Below the pieces are notes generated by a model. It searched no databases. It worked only from the letters and a program-made list of their open reading frames with translations, and was not told the DNA's origin. A DNA stretch of 64,000 nucleotides from JAUSPI01 sp964650385 (GTDB lineage Bacteria > Desulfobacterota > Syntrophia > Syntrophales > JADFWA01), in the NCBI GenBank assembly GCA_964650385.1, contig CAZYTP010000003.1:1-64000 (forward strand), read 5' to 3'. A program made the position numbers and the translations under genes. Positions within the stretch are counted from its first letter, which is position 1. Each line of letters starts with the position of its first letter. Below are positions 24,089 through 33,884 of this stretch, piece after piece.

Positions 24089-25476
24089 ACATGCCGGCCG
24101 AGATTGACTACACTAACCTTTCCGGTATCTCCGGCCCACTGATCTTCGTTGAGGGGGTCAAGGGCGTTGGCTACGGCGAGATCGTGGAAATTCGGGATGA
24201 CTCAGGCGAGATACGCATAGGGCAGACCCTTGAGGTGGACGAACAGCGGGCCGTGGTTCAGGTCTTTGAGGGCACGAGCGGACTTTCCGTGAAGGGGATG
24301 AGGATTACCTTCGTGGGGAAGTCGCTTGAGATCCCGGTTGATCGCGATATGCTCGGAAGGGTCTTCGATGGTCTGGGAAGGCCCATCGATGGAGCTCCCC
24401 AGGTAATCACGGACAAAATGATGAACGTTAATGGCCTGCCGGTCAACCCCTGGAGCAGGGAATATCCGAGGGACTTTATACAGACCGGGATATCCGCCAT
24501 AGACGGGATGAATACCCTTATCCGCGGTCAGAAGCTTCCGATATTCTCGGGCAGCGGCATGCCCCACAACCTGATTGCCGCCCAGATAGCCCGCCAGGCC
24601 AGGATCCTGACCGCGGAGGAAGAATTTACTGTCATATTTGCCGCCATGGGCGTGAAATTCGACGTGGCCAAGTTCTTCATCACCTCCCTCGAGGAGTCGG
24701 GTGTTCTCACGCACTCTGCCATATTCCTAAGCCTTGCCGACGCCCCTTCGATCGAGCGTCTCATCACCCCGAGGGTGGCGCTGACCCTGGCCGAGCACCT
24801 CGCATTCGACGAGGGCATGCATGTACTTGTGATACTGACCGACATGACGAACTACTGCGAGTCCCTCAGGGAGCTTTCGAGTTCGAGGGGCGAGATTCCC
24901 TCCCGGAAGGGCTATCCCGGTTACCTCTACAGCGACCTCGCATCCATACACGAACGTGCCGGCAGACTGAAGGATCACAAGGGTTCAATTACCCAGGTAC
25001 CCATACTTACCATGCCGAGCGACGATATTTCCCACCCCGTCCCGGACCTGACCGGCTACATCACCGAGGGGCAGATAGTACTGGAGAGAGAGCTCTTTAA
25101 CAAGGGGATATACCCGCCCATTGCGGGTCTGCCCTCGCTCTCAAGGCTGATGAAGGACGGCATTGGAGAAGGCCGGACACGCCACGACCATGCCCAGGTT
25201 GCGGCCCAGCTCTTCGCCTCATATGCAAAGGTCAAGCGCATACGGTCCCTTGCATCCATCGTGGGAGAGGAGGAGCTCTCAGAACTCGATAAGATATATC
25301 TGAATTTCGGGACCGCGTTCGAGGAGCAGTTCCTTCGCCAGGGCGATGAGGAAAACAGGTCGATCGAGCAGACACTGGACATCGGCTGGCAGATGCTCTC
25401 CTTGCTTCCGAGTGATGAGCTGTACCGCATACGCAGGGAAGACATACAGAGGTACTATATATCAGAAGGTAAATGA
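24085..25476 (+). CDS. ntpB: V/A-type ATPase regulatory subunit B
   Basis: 463 residues. It is homologous to the A subunit but lacks the P-loop: the equivalent place reads IFSGSGMPHN. Other signatures are GRVFDGLGRPIDGAP, TDMTNYCESLRELSS and PSLSRLMKDGIGEG (B-type PSLSRL). It forms alternating heads with subunit A. Start ATG overlaps the preceding stop by four bases, giving tight stoichiometric coupling. Confidence 0.97.
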   Translation: MNMPAEIDYTNLSGISGPLIFVEGVKGVGYGEIVEIRDDSGEIRIGQTLEVDEQRAVVQVFEGTSGLSVKGMRITFVGKSLEIPVDRDMLGRVFDGLGRPIDGAPQVITDKMMNVNGLPVNPWSREYPRDFIQTGISAIDGMNTLIRGQKLPIFSGSGMPHNLIAAQIARQARILTAEEEFTVIFAAMGVKFDVAKFFITSLEESGVLTHSAIFLSLADAPSIERLITPRVALTLAEHLAFDEGMHVLVILTDMTNYCESLRELSSSRGEIPSRKGYPGYLYSDLASIHERAGRLKDHKGSITQVPILTMPSDDISHPVPDLTGYITEGQIVLERELFNKGIYPPIAGLPSLSRLMKDGIGEGRTRHDHAQVAAQLFASYAKVKRIRSLASIVGEEELSELDKIYLNFGTAFEEQFLRQGDEENRSIEQTLDIGWQMLSLLPSDELYRIRREDIQRYYISEGK

Positions 25477-25485
25477 GGGCGTAGA

Positions 25486-26121
25486 ATGCCAAAAATAGAG
25501 CTTCCCCCCACAAAATCATCGCTTAGAAAGCTCAAGGAAGACCTTGCGTTCGCATACGAAGGCTACGATCTCCTCAACCAGAAGAGAGAGCTTCTGGCCA
25601 TTGAGATCGTCAGGCGTATTGGCGAGATTAGGAGATTGGAAGCCGAGTTTTCGGATGTTTTAGATGAGCTCTACGCGGCTTACCGGATAGCGGCCATCGA
25701 CATGGGATCCGAGGCCATAACCTTAAAAAGCAGCTCCGAGAGGAGGGGCTATTTCTTCCACATGGCATTTACTAAATTCATGGGGTTGAAGCTTCCGAAG
25801 ATCAGACTTACATTCAAGAAATCCTTGCTAACTATCACTTTAACAGGGACAACAGCCACCTATGACACGGCGAAGGAGCGCTTGAGAAAGACGCTTCAAG
25901 TACTCGCCGAATATGCGGTTATCACCAAAGCGATCATCATGCTCTCAAGGGAGCTGAAAAAGGTACAGCGACGAGTGAACGCCCTTGAGAAGATATTCAT
26001 CCCCCAGCATGAAGAGGCTAAGAAGTACATCTCAGATAGAATCGAGGAAATGGAGAGAGAAGAAATTTTTGTGAAGAAACTCATACGACAGCGCGCATCA
26101 AAGGAAAAAGGTACTACCTAA
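25486..26121 (+). CDS. ntpD: V/A-type ATPase central-shaft subunit D
   Basis: 211 residues with the long antiparallel N- and C-terminal helices of the rotor shaft. LLNQKRELLAIEIVR is the N-terminal family signature, and the C-terminal helix runs LKKVQRRVNALEKIFIP to the charged tail. It is last in the operon, 9 bases after subunit B. No clear terminator is visible before the convergent cysS gene. Confidence 0.94.
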   Translation: MPKIELPPTKSSLRKLKEDLAFAYEGYDLLNQKRELLAIEIVRRIGEIRRLEAEFSDVLDELYAAYRIAAIDMGSEAITLKSSSERRGYFFHMAFTKFMGLKLPKIRLTFKKSLLTITLTGTTATYDTAKERLRKTLQVLAEYAVITKAIIMLSRELKKVQRRVNALEKIFIPQHEEAKKYISDRIEEMEREEIFVKKLIRQRASKEKGTT

Positions 26122-26188
26122 GCGCTTGATAGCAACAAAAAAAAACGTAACCTATGGATACTTTCCATTTGGAATTTACAGAAGTAAT

Positions 26189-27670
26189 TTACTCAATTTT
26201 CCAAACGGTTGCCGTAGGGGTATCTTTAAGAATTACCCCCTTCTCAGCAAGAGTATTCCTGATTTTATCCGAACTTTCCCAATCTTTTGCCGCCCTGGCT
26301 CCCATTCTTTCTTCAATCGCGCGCTCAATATCTTCCACATCCAACCCACGTTTTTGAGCTTCTCTGTTTCTGTCCTTCTGGAAGTATTCGTCAGGATCTT
26401 CAAGAAACAATCCCAATACCCTGCCCACTTCCTTGATATGCCTTTGAGCGACATCCAGCACAAAGAGCTTCTTTTCCGTCATGGCAATCTCTTTTTCAGC
26501 CAGATAACTGTTGATCACCCTAACCGTGTCAAATATGTAGCCAATGGCCATAGCGGTATTTAAATCATCATCCATCGCCTCGGTAAATCTGCCGGGAAGA
26601 GCATCAACGTAGTCGAATACTTCTTTGTCTTTTCCGGGAAGGTTTATCCCTGAAACCTTCGAAAAATCTACACCACTCGCAAGGACATCTCCGATATTTT
26701 TCAGGGTCGCATAGAACCTCTCCATCCCCGTTCTCGCCTCAGCAAGTGAGTCACCGGAAAAGTCCACGGGGCTTCTGTAGTGGCTCTGGAGCATAAAAAG
26801 TCTCAACACCTCTGGATGGTAATTTTTGAGTATCTCTTTTATTGTAAAAAAATTGCCGAGAGATTTGGACATTTTTTCACTGTCAACCCTGACAAAACCA
26901 TTATGTATCCAGTACTGTGCAAAGGTCTTGCCGGTCGCACCTTCCGACTGGGCAATCTCATTTTCATGATGAGGGAAAATCAGATCCTTCCCGCCACCAT
27001 GTATGTCAAATGTCTCCCCTAAAAACCTCTGACTCATCACCGAGCACTCTATATGCCACCCGGGCCTGCCCCTGCCCCAGGGACTATCCCACCAGGGTTC
27101 TCCCTCCTTGCTCGCCTTCCAGAGAACAAAATCGAGGGGATTCTTTTTCTTCTCATCCACCTCAACCCTCGATCCTGCTACCATGTCTTTGAGATTTCTT
27201 CCGGAAAGCTTCCCGTACCCATCAAATTTTTCAACAGAGAAATAGACATCTCCCTCATTCACATAGGCCAATTTTTTCTCCAGAAGGACGGTTATATGTC
27301 TGATCATCCCTTTGATATTTTCCGTAGCCTTGGGAGCCACTGTGGGTCTTGCCACACCAAGCGCATCCATGTCTTCATTATGTTCTTTGATATATCTCTC
27401 GGATATCTCTGAAATATTTTTTCCCTCAGCAGCCGCCTTCTCTATAATCTTATCATCCACATCGGTAAAATTCTTCACGTAGGTCACAGTGTAATCCCTG
27501 TACTTCAGATACCTGGTAATAAAATCGAAAACTACTGCCGAACGGGCATGACCGATATGACAAATATCATAGGCCGTGATACCACACACATAAATTCCAA
27601 CCTCTTTTTTCTTAATCGGTTTGAATTCTTCTTTCTGTCCCGTCAATGCATTGTAAAATCTTAAAGTCAT
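26189..27670 (-). CDS. cysS: Cysteinyl-tRNA synthetase
   Basis: 493-residue class I aminoacyl-tRNA synthetase. Zinc-site Cys in YVCGITAYD, HIGH motif CHIGHARS, WHIECSVMS and FPHHENEIAQSE (further zinc ligands), and KMSKSLGN are all present. A C-terminal helical anticodon domain ends with CysRS-type GVILKDTPTATVWKIE. ATG 27670 is chosen because AAGG lies about 6 bases upstream; a TTG 12 bases earlier is less likely. It lies 13 bases downstream of argC and is probably cotranscribed. Confidence 0.97.
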   Translation of the reverse strand: MTLRFYNALTGQKEEFKPIKKKEVGIYVCGITAYDICHIGHARSAVVFDFITRYLKYRDYTVTYVKNFTDVDDKIIEKAAAEGKNISEISERYIKEHNEDMDALGVARPTVAPKATENIKGMIRHITVLLEKKLAYVNEGDVYFSVEKFDGYGKLSGRNLKDMVAGSRVEVDEKKKNPLDFVLWKASKEGEPWWDSPWGRGRPGWHIECSVMSQRFLGETFDIHGGGKDLIFPHHENEIAQSEGATGKTFAQYWIHNGFVRVDSEKMSKSLGNFFTIKEILKNYHPEVLRLFMLQSHYRSPVDFSGDSLAEARTGMERFYATLKNIGDVLASGVDFSKVSGINLPGKDKEVFDYVDALPGRFTEAMDDDLNTAMAIGYIFDTVRVINSYLAEKEIAMTEKKLFVLDVAQRHIKEVGRVLGLFLEDPDEYFQKDRNREAQKRGLDVEDIERAIEERMGARAAKDWESSDKIRNTLAEKGVILKDTPTATVWKIE

Positions 27671-27683
27671 TTTAACCTTCAAA

Positions 27684-28721
27684 CTATGGAAACAGCGAAA
27701 TCAATTTTAAGCCGGAGTCTTCACTCAAGCCATACATCAGATTCATGTTTTGTAAGGCCTGACCGGCAGCACCCTTTATAAGATTGTCAATCGCGGATAC
27801 TATTATAATCCTTCCCGTCTGATCGTCAACAGTTAGCCCGATATCACAGTAATTAGAACCCCTGACCGATGAAACAGTGGGGAATGTACCAGCCTTATAA
27901 ATCCTGACAAACGCTTCACCATCGTAAAACTTTTTATAAAGATCTATCAGGTCAGATACGGATACGCTCTCCTTTAGCCCCGCATATATCGTATTAAGTA
28001 TCCCCCTGTTCACCGGTAGCAGATGCGGTACAAAGGAAATCTTAACATCCGTCTCGGCAAGGAAGCCGAGCTCCTGCTCCATCTCCGGCATGTGACGATG
28101 CTGGCCGATCTTATAGGCCTTAAATCCCTCATTCACCTCACAGAAAAGTGAGCCAATCTGCGGTTCGCGACCCGCACCACTAACCCCCGACTTCGAGTCA
28201 ACAATAATCGAGGTAATATCAATCCATCCTTCCTTCAACACCGGGGCCAGACCAAGAATAACCCCGGTTGGATAGCAACCTGGATTTGCAATAAGCTGTC
28301 CGGTCTTAATACTATCCCTGTACAATTCCGGAAGGCCGTAAACCGCCTCTTTTATCAAATCCGGTGCCGTATGTTTCTGGTACCACTGCTCATACACTGC
28401 AATATCACGCAGGCGAAAATCAGCACTCAGATCAATAACCTTTTTCCCCGCTTTCAAAAAGAGAGGAACAGACTCCATCGCCAGACCGTGAGGAAGCGCC
28501 AAAAAGACAACATCAGAAAGCTCAGCAACATCATAAGGGGATGCATCGATGAATTCCATGTCGGTCAACCCTTGAAAAGCCGGAAACACATCGGAAACCT
28601 GAGTACCCTTAAGTTTTCTTGACGTCAGGGCAACAACTTCCACTTCAGGATGCCGAAATAGAAGTCTTAGAAGTTCCTGACCTGTGTAGCCACTTGCTCC
28701 GTATATGCTAACTTTTAACAT
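27684..28721 (-). CDS. argC: N-acetyl-gamma-glutamyl-phosphate reductase
   Basis: 345-residue NADPH-dependent enzyme, third step of arginine synthesis. Rossmann motif GASGYTGQELLRLL is at 8-21, catalytic Cys149 is in NPGCYPTG, and SGVSGAGREP plus HRHMPEMEQEL (catalytic-region His) follow. It is of type 1 (long) length. A terminator-like hairpin separates it from rpsI upstream, so it may have its own promoter in the 210-base gap, though none stands out. Confidence 0.97.
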   Translation of the reverse strand: MLKVSIYGASGYTGQELLRLLFRHPEVEVVALTSRKLKGTQVSDVFPAFQGLTDMEFIDASPYDVAELSDVVFLALPHGLAMESVPLFLKAGKKVIDLSADFRLRDIAVYEQWYQKHTAPDLIKEAVYGLPELYRDSIKTGQLIANPGCYPTGVILGLAPVLKEGWIDITSIIVDSKSGVSGAGREPQIGSLFCEVNEGFKAYKIGQHRHMPEMEQELGFLAETDVKISFVPHLLPVNRGILNTIYAGLKESVSVSDLIDLYKKFYDGEAFVRIYKAGTFPTVSSVRGSNYCDIGLTVDDQTGRIIIVSAIDNLIKGAAGQALQNMNLMYGLSEDSGLKLISLFP

Positions 28722-28894
28722 GACAAGTCCTCAATAATTCACAGGAATCAGCAGTCGGATATTCTCTCCAGAAAATTACAGCCAATCTTTACGGGCACCA
28801 CCCATTTTCGAATGAAATACCTTACCGACATTACCGGTTTTTTCTGGATACTGATAGCCGAACACCACAAACTGTTACAATATTTCCTTATATA

Positions 28895-28920
28895 CAAAAA
28901 AGGGAGGCCATAGCCCCCCT
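28895..28920 (-). terminator. Intrinsic terminator after rpsI
   Basis: On the minus strand an 8-bp stem AGGGGGGC-TATG-GCCTCCCT (one G-T pair) is followed by six T. It begins 12 bases after the rpsI stop. Confidence 0.8.
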
Positions 28921-28931
28921 CCTCACCAATA

Positions 28932-29324
28932 TTATCTTTTGGAAAACTGAAATCTTTTCCTCGCCCCGGGTTGCCCGTACTTCTTCCGCTCCTTTATACG
29001 AGAATCTCTTGTCAGGAATCCCGCCTGTTTTAGAACCGGCCTTAGTGCGGCATCGTACTCCAGAAGTGCTTTAGAAATGCCATGTTTAATTGCACCGGCC
29101 TGTCCCGAAATACCTCCACCTCGAACATTGATATAAAAATCAAACTTGCTCATCTGTCCGGTAACCTCAAGGGGTTGCTTAATCAGCATCTTGAAGATGT
29201 CTCCGGTAAAATATTCATCAAAATCCCTCTTGTTTACAACAAGAGTGCCACTTCCCTCTTTCATCCACACCCTTGCTATAGCGGTTTTTCTCTTTCCTGT
29301 CGCATAATAACGTTTCTCTGCCAT
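28932..29324 (-). CDS. rpsI: 30S ribosomal protein S9
   Basis: 130 residues starting MAEKRYYATGKRKTAIARVW, with RGGGISGQAGAIKHGISKAL and the C-terminal QFSKR whose Arg contacts P-site tRNA. ATG 29324 follows GGGAGATAAAT; five extra in-frame codons upstream are not used by the family. It follows rplM as usual. Confidence 0.98.
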   Translation of the reverse strand: MAEKRYYATGKRKTAIARVWMKEGSGTLVVNKRDFDEYFTGDIFKMLIKQPLEVTGQMSKFDFYINVRGGGISGQAGAIKHGISKALLEYDAALRPVLKQAGFLTRDSRIKERKKYGQPGARKRFQFSKR

Positions 29325-29440
29325 ATTTATCTCCCACAAATAATTAATACATAAGCAACCAGCACTTTTAATTCAAAGTGATATTTGTGCCTGTTTCTTT
29401 GCTTTATACTAAAAGCTGATTGTTAACAGCTGTTTTACTA

Positions 29441-29869
29441 TCACAATTCCAGTAACCTGGGGGTTTGAGCTTCATGGGGATGTTCGCTGGTAGAATATAT
29501 CTTCAGCTTTTTAAGCATTTGTCTGCCCAAAGAGTTTTTTGGAAGCATGCCCTTTACCGCCGTGCGCAATAGTCTTTCCGGCTTTTCCTTCAACAACTTT
29601 CCGGCAGTAACAGATTTTATTCCTCCCGGATAACCGGAGTGATGATAATATATTTTATCAGTCAATTTCTTGCCGGTAAGAGAAACTTTCCCGGCATTTA
29701 TAACTACTATAAAATCTCCCGTATCAACATGTGGCGTGTAAACAGGTTTATGCTTGCCCCTCAAACGCTTCGCTATTTCACTTGCAAGCCTTCCAAGTAT
29801 TTTCCCCTCGGCATCAATCAGATACCAGTCTTTTACAATATCTTCTTTTTTAGCACTATATGTCTTCAT
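29441..29869 (-). CDS. rplM: 50S ribosomal protein L13
   Basis: 142 residues, the standard length, starting MKTYSAKKEDIVKDWYLIDA. Signatures LGRLASEIAKRLRGKHKPVY and GMLPKNSLGRQMLKKL are present. It is the first gene of the rplM-rpsI unit with a promoter 34 bases upstream. A 116-base gap to rpsI is wider than usual. Confidence 0.98.
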   Translation of the reverse strand: MKTYSAKKEDIVKDWYLIDAEGKILGRLASEIAKRLRGKHKPVYTPHVDTGDFIVVINAGKVSLTGKKLTDKIYYHHSGYPGGIKSVTAGKLLKEKPERLLRTAVKGMLPKNSLGRQMLKKLKIYSTSEHPHEAQTPRLLEL

Positions 29870-29902
29870 AAAACCACCCAAATTCTGAAAATTTAAAAAG
29901 GA

Positions 29903-29931
29903 AAGATACGCAATTTAAACACGTTTGTCAA
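29903..29931 (-). promoter_or_regulatory. Sigma-70 promoter of rplM-rpsI
   Basis: Minus strand TTGACA (29926-29931), 17-base spacer, TATCTT (29903-29908). Confidence 0.75.
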
Positions 29932-29960
29932 GTTAAAAACCTAAAAAATATTATTGCATC

Positions 29961-32249
29961 CTAGTATGCCTGTCTGGCACCCCTGCTTATACTACGTATG
30001 CCTTCAGGTCTAGCTGTCACTCTTCCGACCTTCCCCAGCCCGTAAAGGGAGAAAACTACCATCCATACCCTGTCATTATCAGCGTCAGAATAGGTGGCCA
30101 TAAGGCTCCAGCATTGCTTGCTATAATCCAAGCCGTATGTCATTTCGTGATCGATCTTATTCAGCTCGTCCCTTCGGAGAATATATATAAGATCAAGGGA
30201 ATCGGTAATCTTTGCATTCAGTGAAAGATTTATCTCTTCTATAGACGTCTGCGTATATCTATATCCGATAGTGGCAGAATCACCACGCCAGTCACTTAAT
30301 GTAAGATCATAGTTTGTTTTTTCCCAATGGCCCGAGTTAACGTTGAAGCTGGTATCCGCATCAAAGGCAAGATATTGAAAAGGGTCAAACTTGAGTTCCA
30401 TATTCGCATTGCCGAATGGCCTTTTCTCGTTCCCATAATTTTCTGCTCGATGCTTTATTCCTTCTCTTATATCATATGTCTGACTCAGCTTGACGAGTAG
30501 AAATTCCCTGTAACTTATACCCCCGCCTTTACTTTTACTTTTATCTTTACTTTTGTCTCCACTCTTGTCTGTATTTTTCAACCTGGCCATGAAACTATTG
30601 GTCAGTGAATAGGTTAGACTGTTTGTTTCACTTATCGTCGCTACGAAATTCGGCAGGTCGTTCTGATATATATATGGAACGTAAGTGTAGGTCAACTCAG
30701 GTTTAATTCCGTGCCGTATCTTATCAACAGTTTCACCACCTATATCAAATATTCTGTGAACTTCCGTGGAAAGCGACGCCCCCACATTATATATCTCCCT
30801 ACCTCCATGTTCCTCTTTATTTGCCCCCTCAAGCTCACTGGCATCCCAGAAGGTTTCTCTCAACCCTATCGACGGGGTAAAATCAAGATAGGCGCCAAAG
30901 TTGAACGGTAAAGAAAACGTGGGGTGAGCATCGTAAAGTTGTCCGTGGTCGCCGGTGGTCCTCTGATAACTATTAAACGAAGAATCCAGCGCAAAGTTGA
31001 GTGGAGTGTCCAGGATAGGCTGATTAACACCGGTAAAGGTTATTTCAGGATATTTTTGCAGTGTTGAATTGTTGTCATAGCTCGCAAAATTATCAGTGTA
31101 CTGAACAAGGGCGGTAAGATTAAACAAGCTCCAATCCTTAACAAGACGAGCAGTCGAGTCCAGCGAAGCGAGGGATTCATCACCCAGAAAAGAAACCTTA
31201 CCAAGCTTGCGTTCCCCTCCCTCTGTGTAATTGTCCAGATAGTAGTTATAATCGGAGAAATCTCTGAAATACCAATTATCGGAAACTTTTTTTATGTCTG
31301 TTCTCAAATAAAAACCTGGGCTGAAAGTGGTCTCATGGTTCAGGTAATACGACCACCTTTCCTGTTTTTCCTTCCAGTCCCGGCTTAAACCGCCGTTATC
31401 GGGCATGGTCCCCGTCTTTTGATCCTTGATATAGTCGGCATAAAAGGTACCGGATGAATCCTTGCTGATAAAGTACCTGAATTCAACCCCTTCTTTTAAT
31501 CCATTTTTATCCATGTAACGTTGATAAAATGTAGCATCTGCACTCTTTGAAATCGCCCAGTAGAGTGGAAGTTCTACGTCCCAGCCATGTTTATCCGAAT
31601 TTGAAATACGGGGTGGAAGGAAACCCGATTGCCGCGTTGTCTTCGCTGGAAATATCATATACGGCGTATACAAGAAGGGAAAGTTTTTTACCTGAAAGGT
31701 GCCATGTTTCACCTTACCGTAACCATCAATGGTCACATCAAGCTCTCTTCCTGTGAATCTCCAGGCCGGCCAATCTCCGTCACAGGTGGTTGCCGTAGCA
31801 TCTTTAAGATGATATGTGGCTTCCCCCTTCTTCTCAATCTCTTTCCCGTTTATATAGAAATGGTTCTTTGCAAAGAACAGCTTCCCCTCGTAGACAATAC
31901 CCGTTTTTGAAGTAATATTAAATTTAACCTTGTCTCCCTCAAGTATATCATCATCACTTTTGATATAAACATTCCCGTAAGCATCGGCATCACCTGTCGT
32001 CTTATTCAAATCCACATAATCAGCCTTGAGGAAACCACCGGTAAATGTAATTACAACGTTTCCTTTCGCATTATATGTATCAGTATCCCTGTCATAGGCG
32101 AGACTATCAGCCTCTATATTAATCGGCCCTTTTTGTATGTCCCCTTCAGAAGCAAGGGTAAAATCAACCTGAAAGAAAAAAATCAGGAGAGAAATCATTG
32201 TTAAATAAAAAAGATTTTTCCTCACCTTATAAAAACTTTGAATAACCAT
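29961..32249 (-). CDS. lptD: LPS-assembly outer-membrane protein LptD
   Basis: 762 residues. A signal peptide (YKVRKNLFYLTMISLLIFFF to LAS) precedes an N-terminal OstA/LptA-type beta-taco domain (INIEADSLAYDRDTDTYNAK, GNVVITF), then a long beta-barrel rich in alternating aromatics. It inserts lipopolysaccharide into the outer leaflet. Only two Cys are seen in the mature protein, in TTCDGDWPAW and near the end in SKQCWSL, so the four-Cys disulfide set of E. coli is reduced to one possible bond. ATG 32249 best fits the signal peptide; in-frame starts 12 and 21 bases earlier are possible. A low-complexity Lys/Ser/Asp loop lies near residue 560. Confidence 0.93.
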   Translation of the reverse strand: MVIQSFYKVRKNLFYLTMISLLIFFFQVDFTLASEGDIQKGPINIEADSLAYDRDTDTYNAKGNVVITFTGGFLKADYVDLNKTTGDADAYGNVYIKSDDDILEGDKVKFNITSKTGIVYEGKLFFAKNHFYINGKEIEKKGEATYHLKDATATTCDGDWPAWRFTGRELDVTIDGYGKVKHGTFQVKNFPFLYTPYMIFPAKTTRQSGFLPPRISNSDKHGWDVELPLYWAISKSADATFYQRYMDKNGLKEGVEFRYFISKDSSGTFYADYIKDQKTGTMPDNGGLSRDWKEKQERWSYYLNHETTFSPGFYLRTDIKKVSDNWYFRDFSDYNYYLDNYTEGGERKLGKVSFLGDESLASLDSTARLVKDWSLFNLTALVQYTDNFASYDNNSTLQKYPEITFTGVNQPILDTPLNFALDSSFNSYQRTTGDHGQLYDAHPTFSLPFNFGAYLDFTPSIGLRETFWDASELEGANKEEHGGREIYNVGASLSTEVHRIFDIGGETVDKIRHGIKPELTYTYVPYIYQNDLPNFVATISETNSLTYSLTNSFMARLKNTDKSGDKSKDKSKSKGGGISYREFLLVKLSQTYDIREGIKHRAENYGNEKRPFGNANMELKFDPFQYLAFDADTSFNVNSGHWEKTNYDLTLSDWRGDSATIGYRYTQTSIEEINLSLNAKITDSLDLIYILRRDELNKIDHEMTYGLDYSKQCWSLMATYSDADNDRVWMVVFSLYGLGKVGRVTARPEGIRSISRGARQAY

Positions 32250-32370
32250 ACCGAATATCATTCCCACCAACTTTCACGCTCAACCCAATATCAGGGGTCA
32301 GGTTTTTAATATTTGACAGTTCAGGAATTCCGGGAGATGAATACACCAACGCATGAAAAATGTCAAATAT

Positions 32371-32409
32371 GAAGCTCCCCGCCCACAGGGCGGGGCTTCC
32401 CGGTAAGGA
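32371..32409. repeat. CCCCGC palindrome, copy 5
   Basis: Perfect 8-bp core CCCCGCCC-ACA-GGGCGGGG with flanking GAAGCT and CTTCCCGGTAAGG. Adjacent to copy 6, separated by a TATATTGCGCCCC segment also found, inverted, near copy 4. The lptD-folC gap holds nothing else. Confidence 0.75.
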
Positions 32410-32436
32410 ACATGTTTTTTTATATTGCGCCCCTTA

Positions 32437-32477
32437 CCCCGCCTACAAGGCGGGGCTTGCTGGTGCGCTCCCGGTCA
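32437..32477. repeat. CCCCGC palindrome, copy 6 (long form)
   Basis: Perfect 7-bp stem CCCCGCC-TACAA-GGCGGGG followed by CTTGCTGGTGCGCTCCCGG TCAA, matching copy 2. The TCA in the tail is the folC stop codon (minus strand TGA), so the repeat abuts or trims the folC 3' end. Confidence 0.75.
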
Positions 32478-33767
32478 AGACCCCATACAGTGTTTTTTTA
32501 TCTCTCCAACAAGAAAAAGTGAACCGGTCACGCAGATAAGATCATCTTTTTCGGCAAGGGCAAAAGCCCGCGAAAGCGCCCGGCCGGAATCTTCAATAAT
32601 TTCTACACTATTAATATACCTCTTTGCAACGGGTAATATATCCATCAAATGCAAGCTTCTTTTATCTTTTGGCTCTGTGAGGATAAGTTTATCGGCAAGA
32701 GGGGCCAATTTTTTCAGCATCCTCCTGTAATCCTTGTCACCAAGTACACCGAACAGGAGAATTAACTTCCTATAGGAAAACTTATCCCTCAGCGCACGAA
32801 AAAGAGCAGATGCCCCCGCCGGATTGTGGGCACCATCCACAACCAGCATGGGAGAATTCCGAAGTACCTCTAATCTCCCTTCCCATCGTACATTTCTCAA
32901 ACCACGCATTACTGCACTATCATCAACACCAAAACCTTTATCGGCTAGAAGCTCTATCGTTCCAAGAGCCACGGCGGCATTTTCTATCTGATGCCTTCCT
33001 ATCAAGGGGCAAACAAGGTTTCGATAATCTTTTTTAATCCCTTTATAAGAGAAGGTGTTCAACTCTGGCGTATAAGCTTCTTCAAGCCGGAGAGTTTTCA
33101 CTGCTCTAGCTTTCACGTCTTTCCCTAACCGGTACAGTCTTGCCTCTCGTTCGCTGCATATATTCTCCAACACCTTCAAGACGCGCTTCTCTTTCGCACC
33201 GGTAATGCATATACCTCCATTCTTGATAATTCCTCCCTTTTCCCAGGCAACTGCTCCCAAATTACTGCCAAGATACTTCACATGTTCCAAAGAGACATTG
33301 GATATCACGGACACTTCCGGTATCACAACATTTGTCGCATCAAGTCTTCCGCCCATTCCAACCTCTAAAACAGCCACATCCACAGAGTTTCTGAAAAAAT
33401 GGAGAAAAGCCAGAGCTGTAATAAATTCAAAATAGGTTATATCCCCTTCAATCTCTCCACGCACCTTTTCAATCAGGTAGGAGAGTTCCTCCATCGTTAT
33501 CATACAGTCGTTTATCTTTATACGCTCATTGACATTAATGAGATGAGGTGAAGTATAAAGGCCAACTTTTACTCCACCCTCCAGGAGAATAGAGGAAATC
33601 ATCGCTGCGATTGAACCCTTACCATTTGTTCCGCTAACTAAAACTGTTTTGTATTTTTCCTGGGGATTATTTAATCGGTCAAGGAGTTGGGAGACAGGAA
33701 CCAGACTCAAATGTATTCCCTTATCTCTCAATCCTGAAAGGTATTCAAGGGGATTTTGAGATGCCAT
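32475..33767 (-). CDS. folC: Bifunctional folylpolyglutamate synthase / dihydrofolate synthase
   Basis: 430-residue Mur-ligase-family enzyme that adds glutamate to dihydropteroate and folates. P-loop VSGTNGKGSIAAM, YTSPHLINVNERI, the VGMGGRLDATN region and the C-terminal VDGAHNPAGA are conserved. Length is normal, ending KKHCMGS. The stop codon lies within the tail of a palindromic repeat, so the last few residues may be repeat-derived. No clear partner operon; the repeat cluster separates it from lptD. Confidence 0.96.
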   Translation of the reverse strand: MASQNPLEYLSGLRDKGIHLSLVPVSQLLDRLNNPQEKYKTVLVSGTNGKGSIAAMISSILLEGGVKVGLYTSPHLINVNERIKINDCMITMEELSYLIEKVRGEIEGDITYFEFITALAFLHFFRNSVDVAVLEVGMGGRLDATNVVIPEVSVISNVSLEHVKYLGSNLGAVAWEKGGIIKNGGICITGAKEKRVLKVLENICSEREARLYRLGKDVKARAVKTLRLEEAYTPELNTFSYKGIKKDYRNLVCPLIGRHQIENAAVALGTIELLADKGFGVDDSAVMRGLRNVRWEGRLEVLRNSPMLVVDGAHNPAGASALFRALRDKFSYRKLILLFGVLGDKDYRRMLKKLAPLADKLILTEPKDKRSLHLMDILPVAKRYINSVEIIEDSGRALSRAFALAEKDDLICVTGSLFLVGEIKKHCMGS

Positions 33768-33884
33768 TTATTTTCAGCTTTCAGCGTTCAGATAATCTTA
33801 CAATCTCAGGGTTAAGTTATAGCACAAGTTTTTAGAAGGCATTAATTTGAAACACAAAGCTTAAAAGTTAGACCAAATGGTGTT

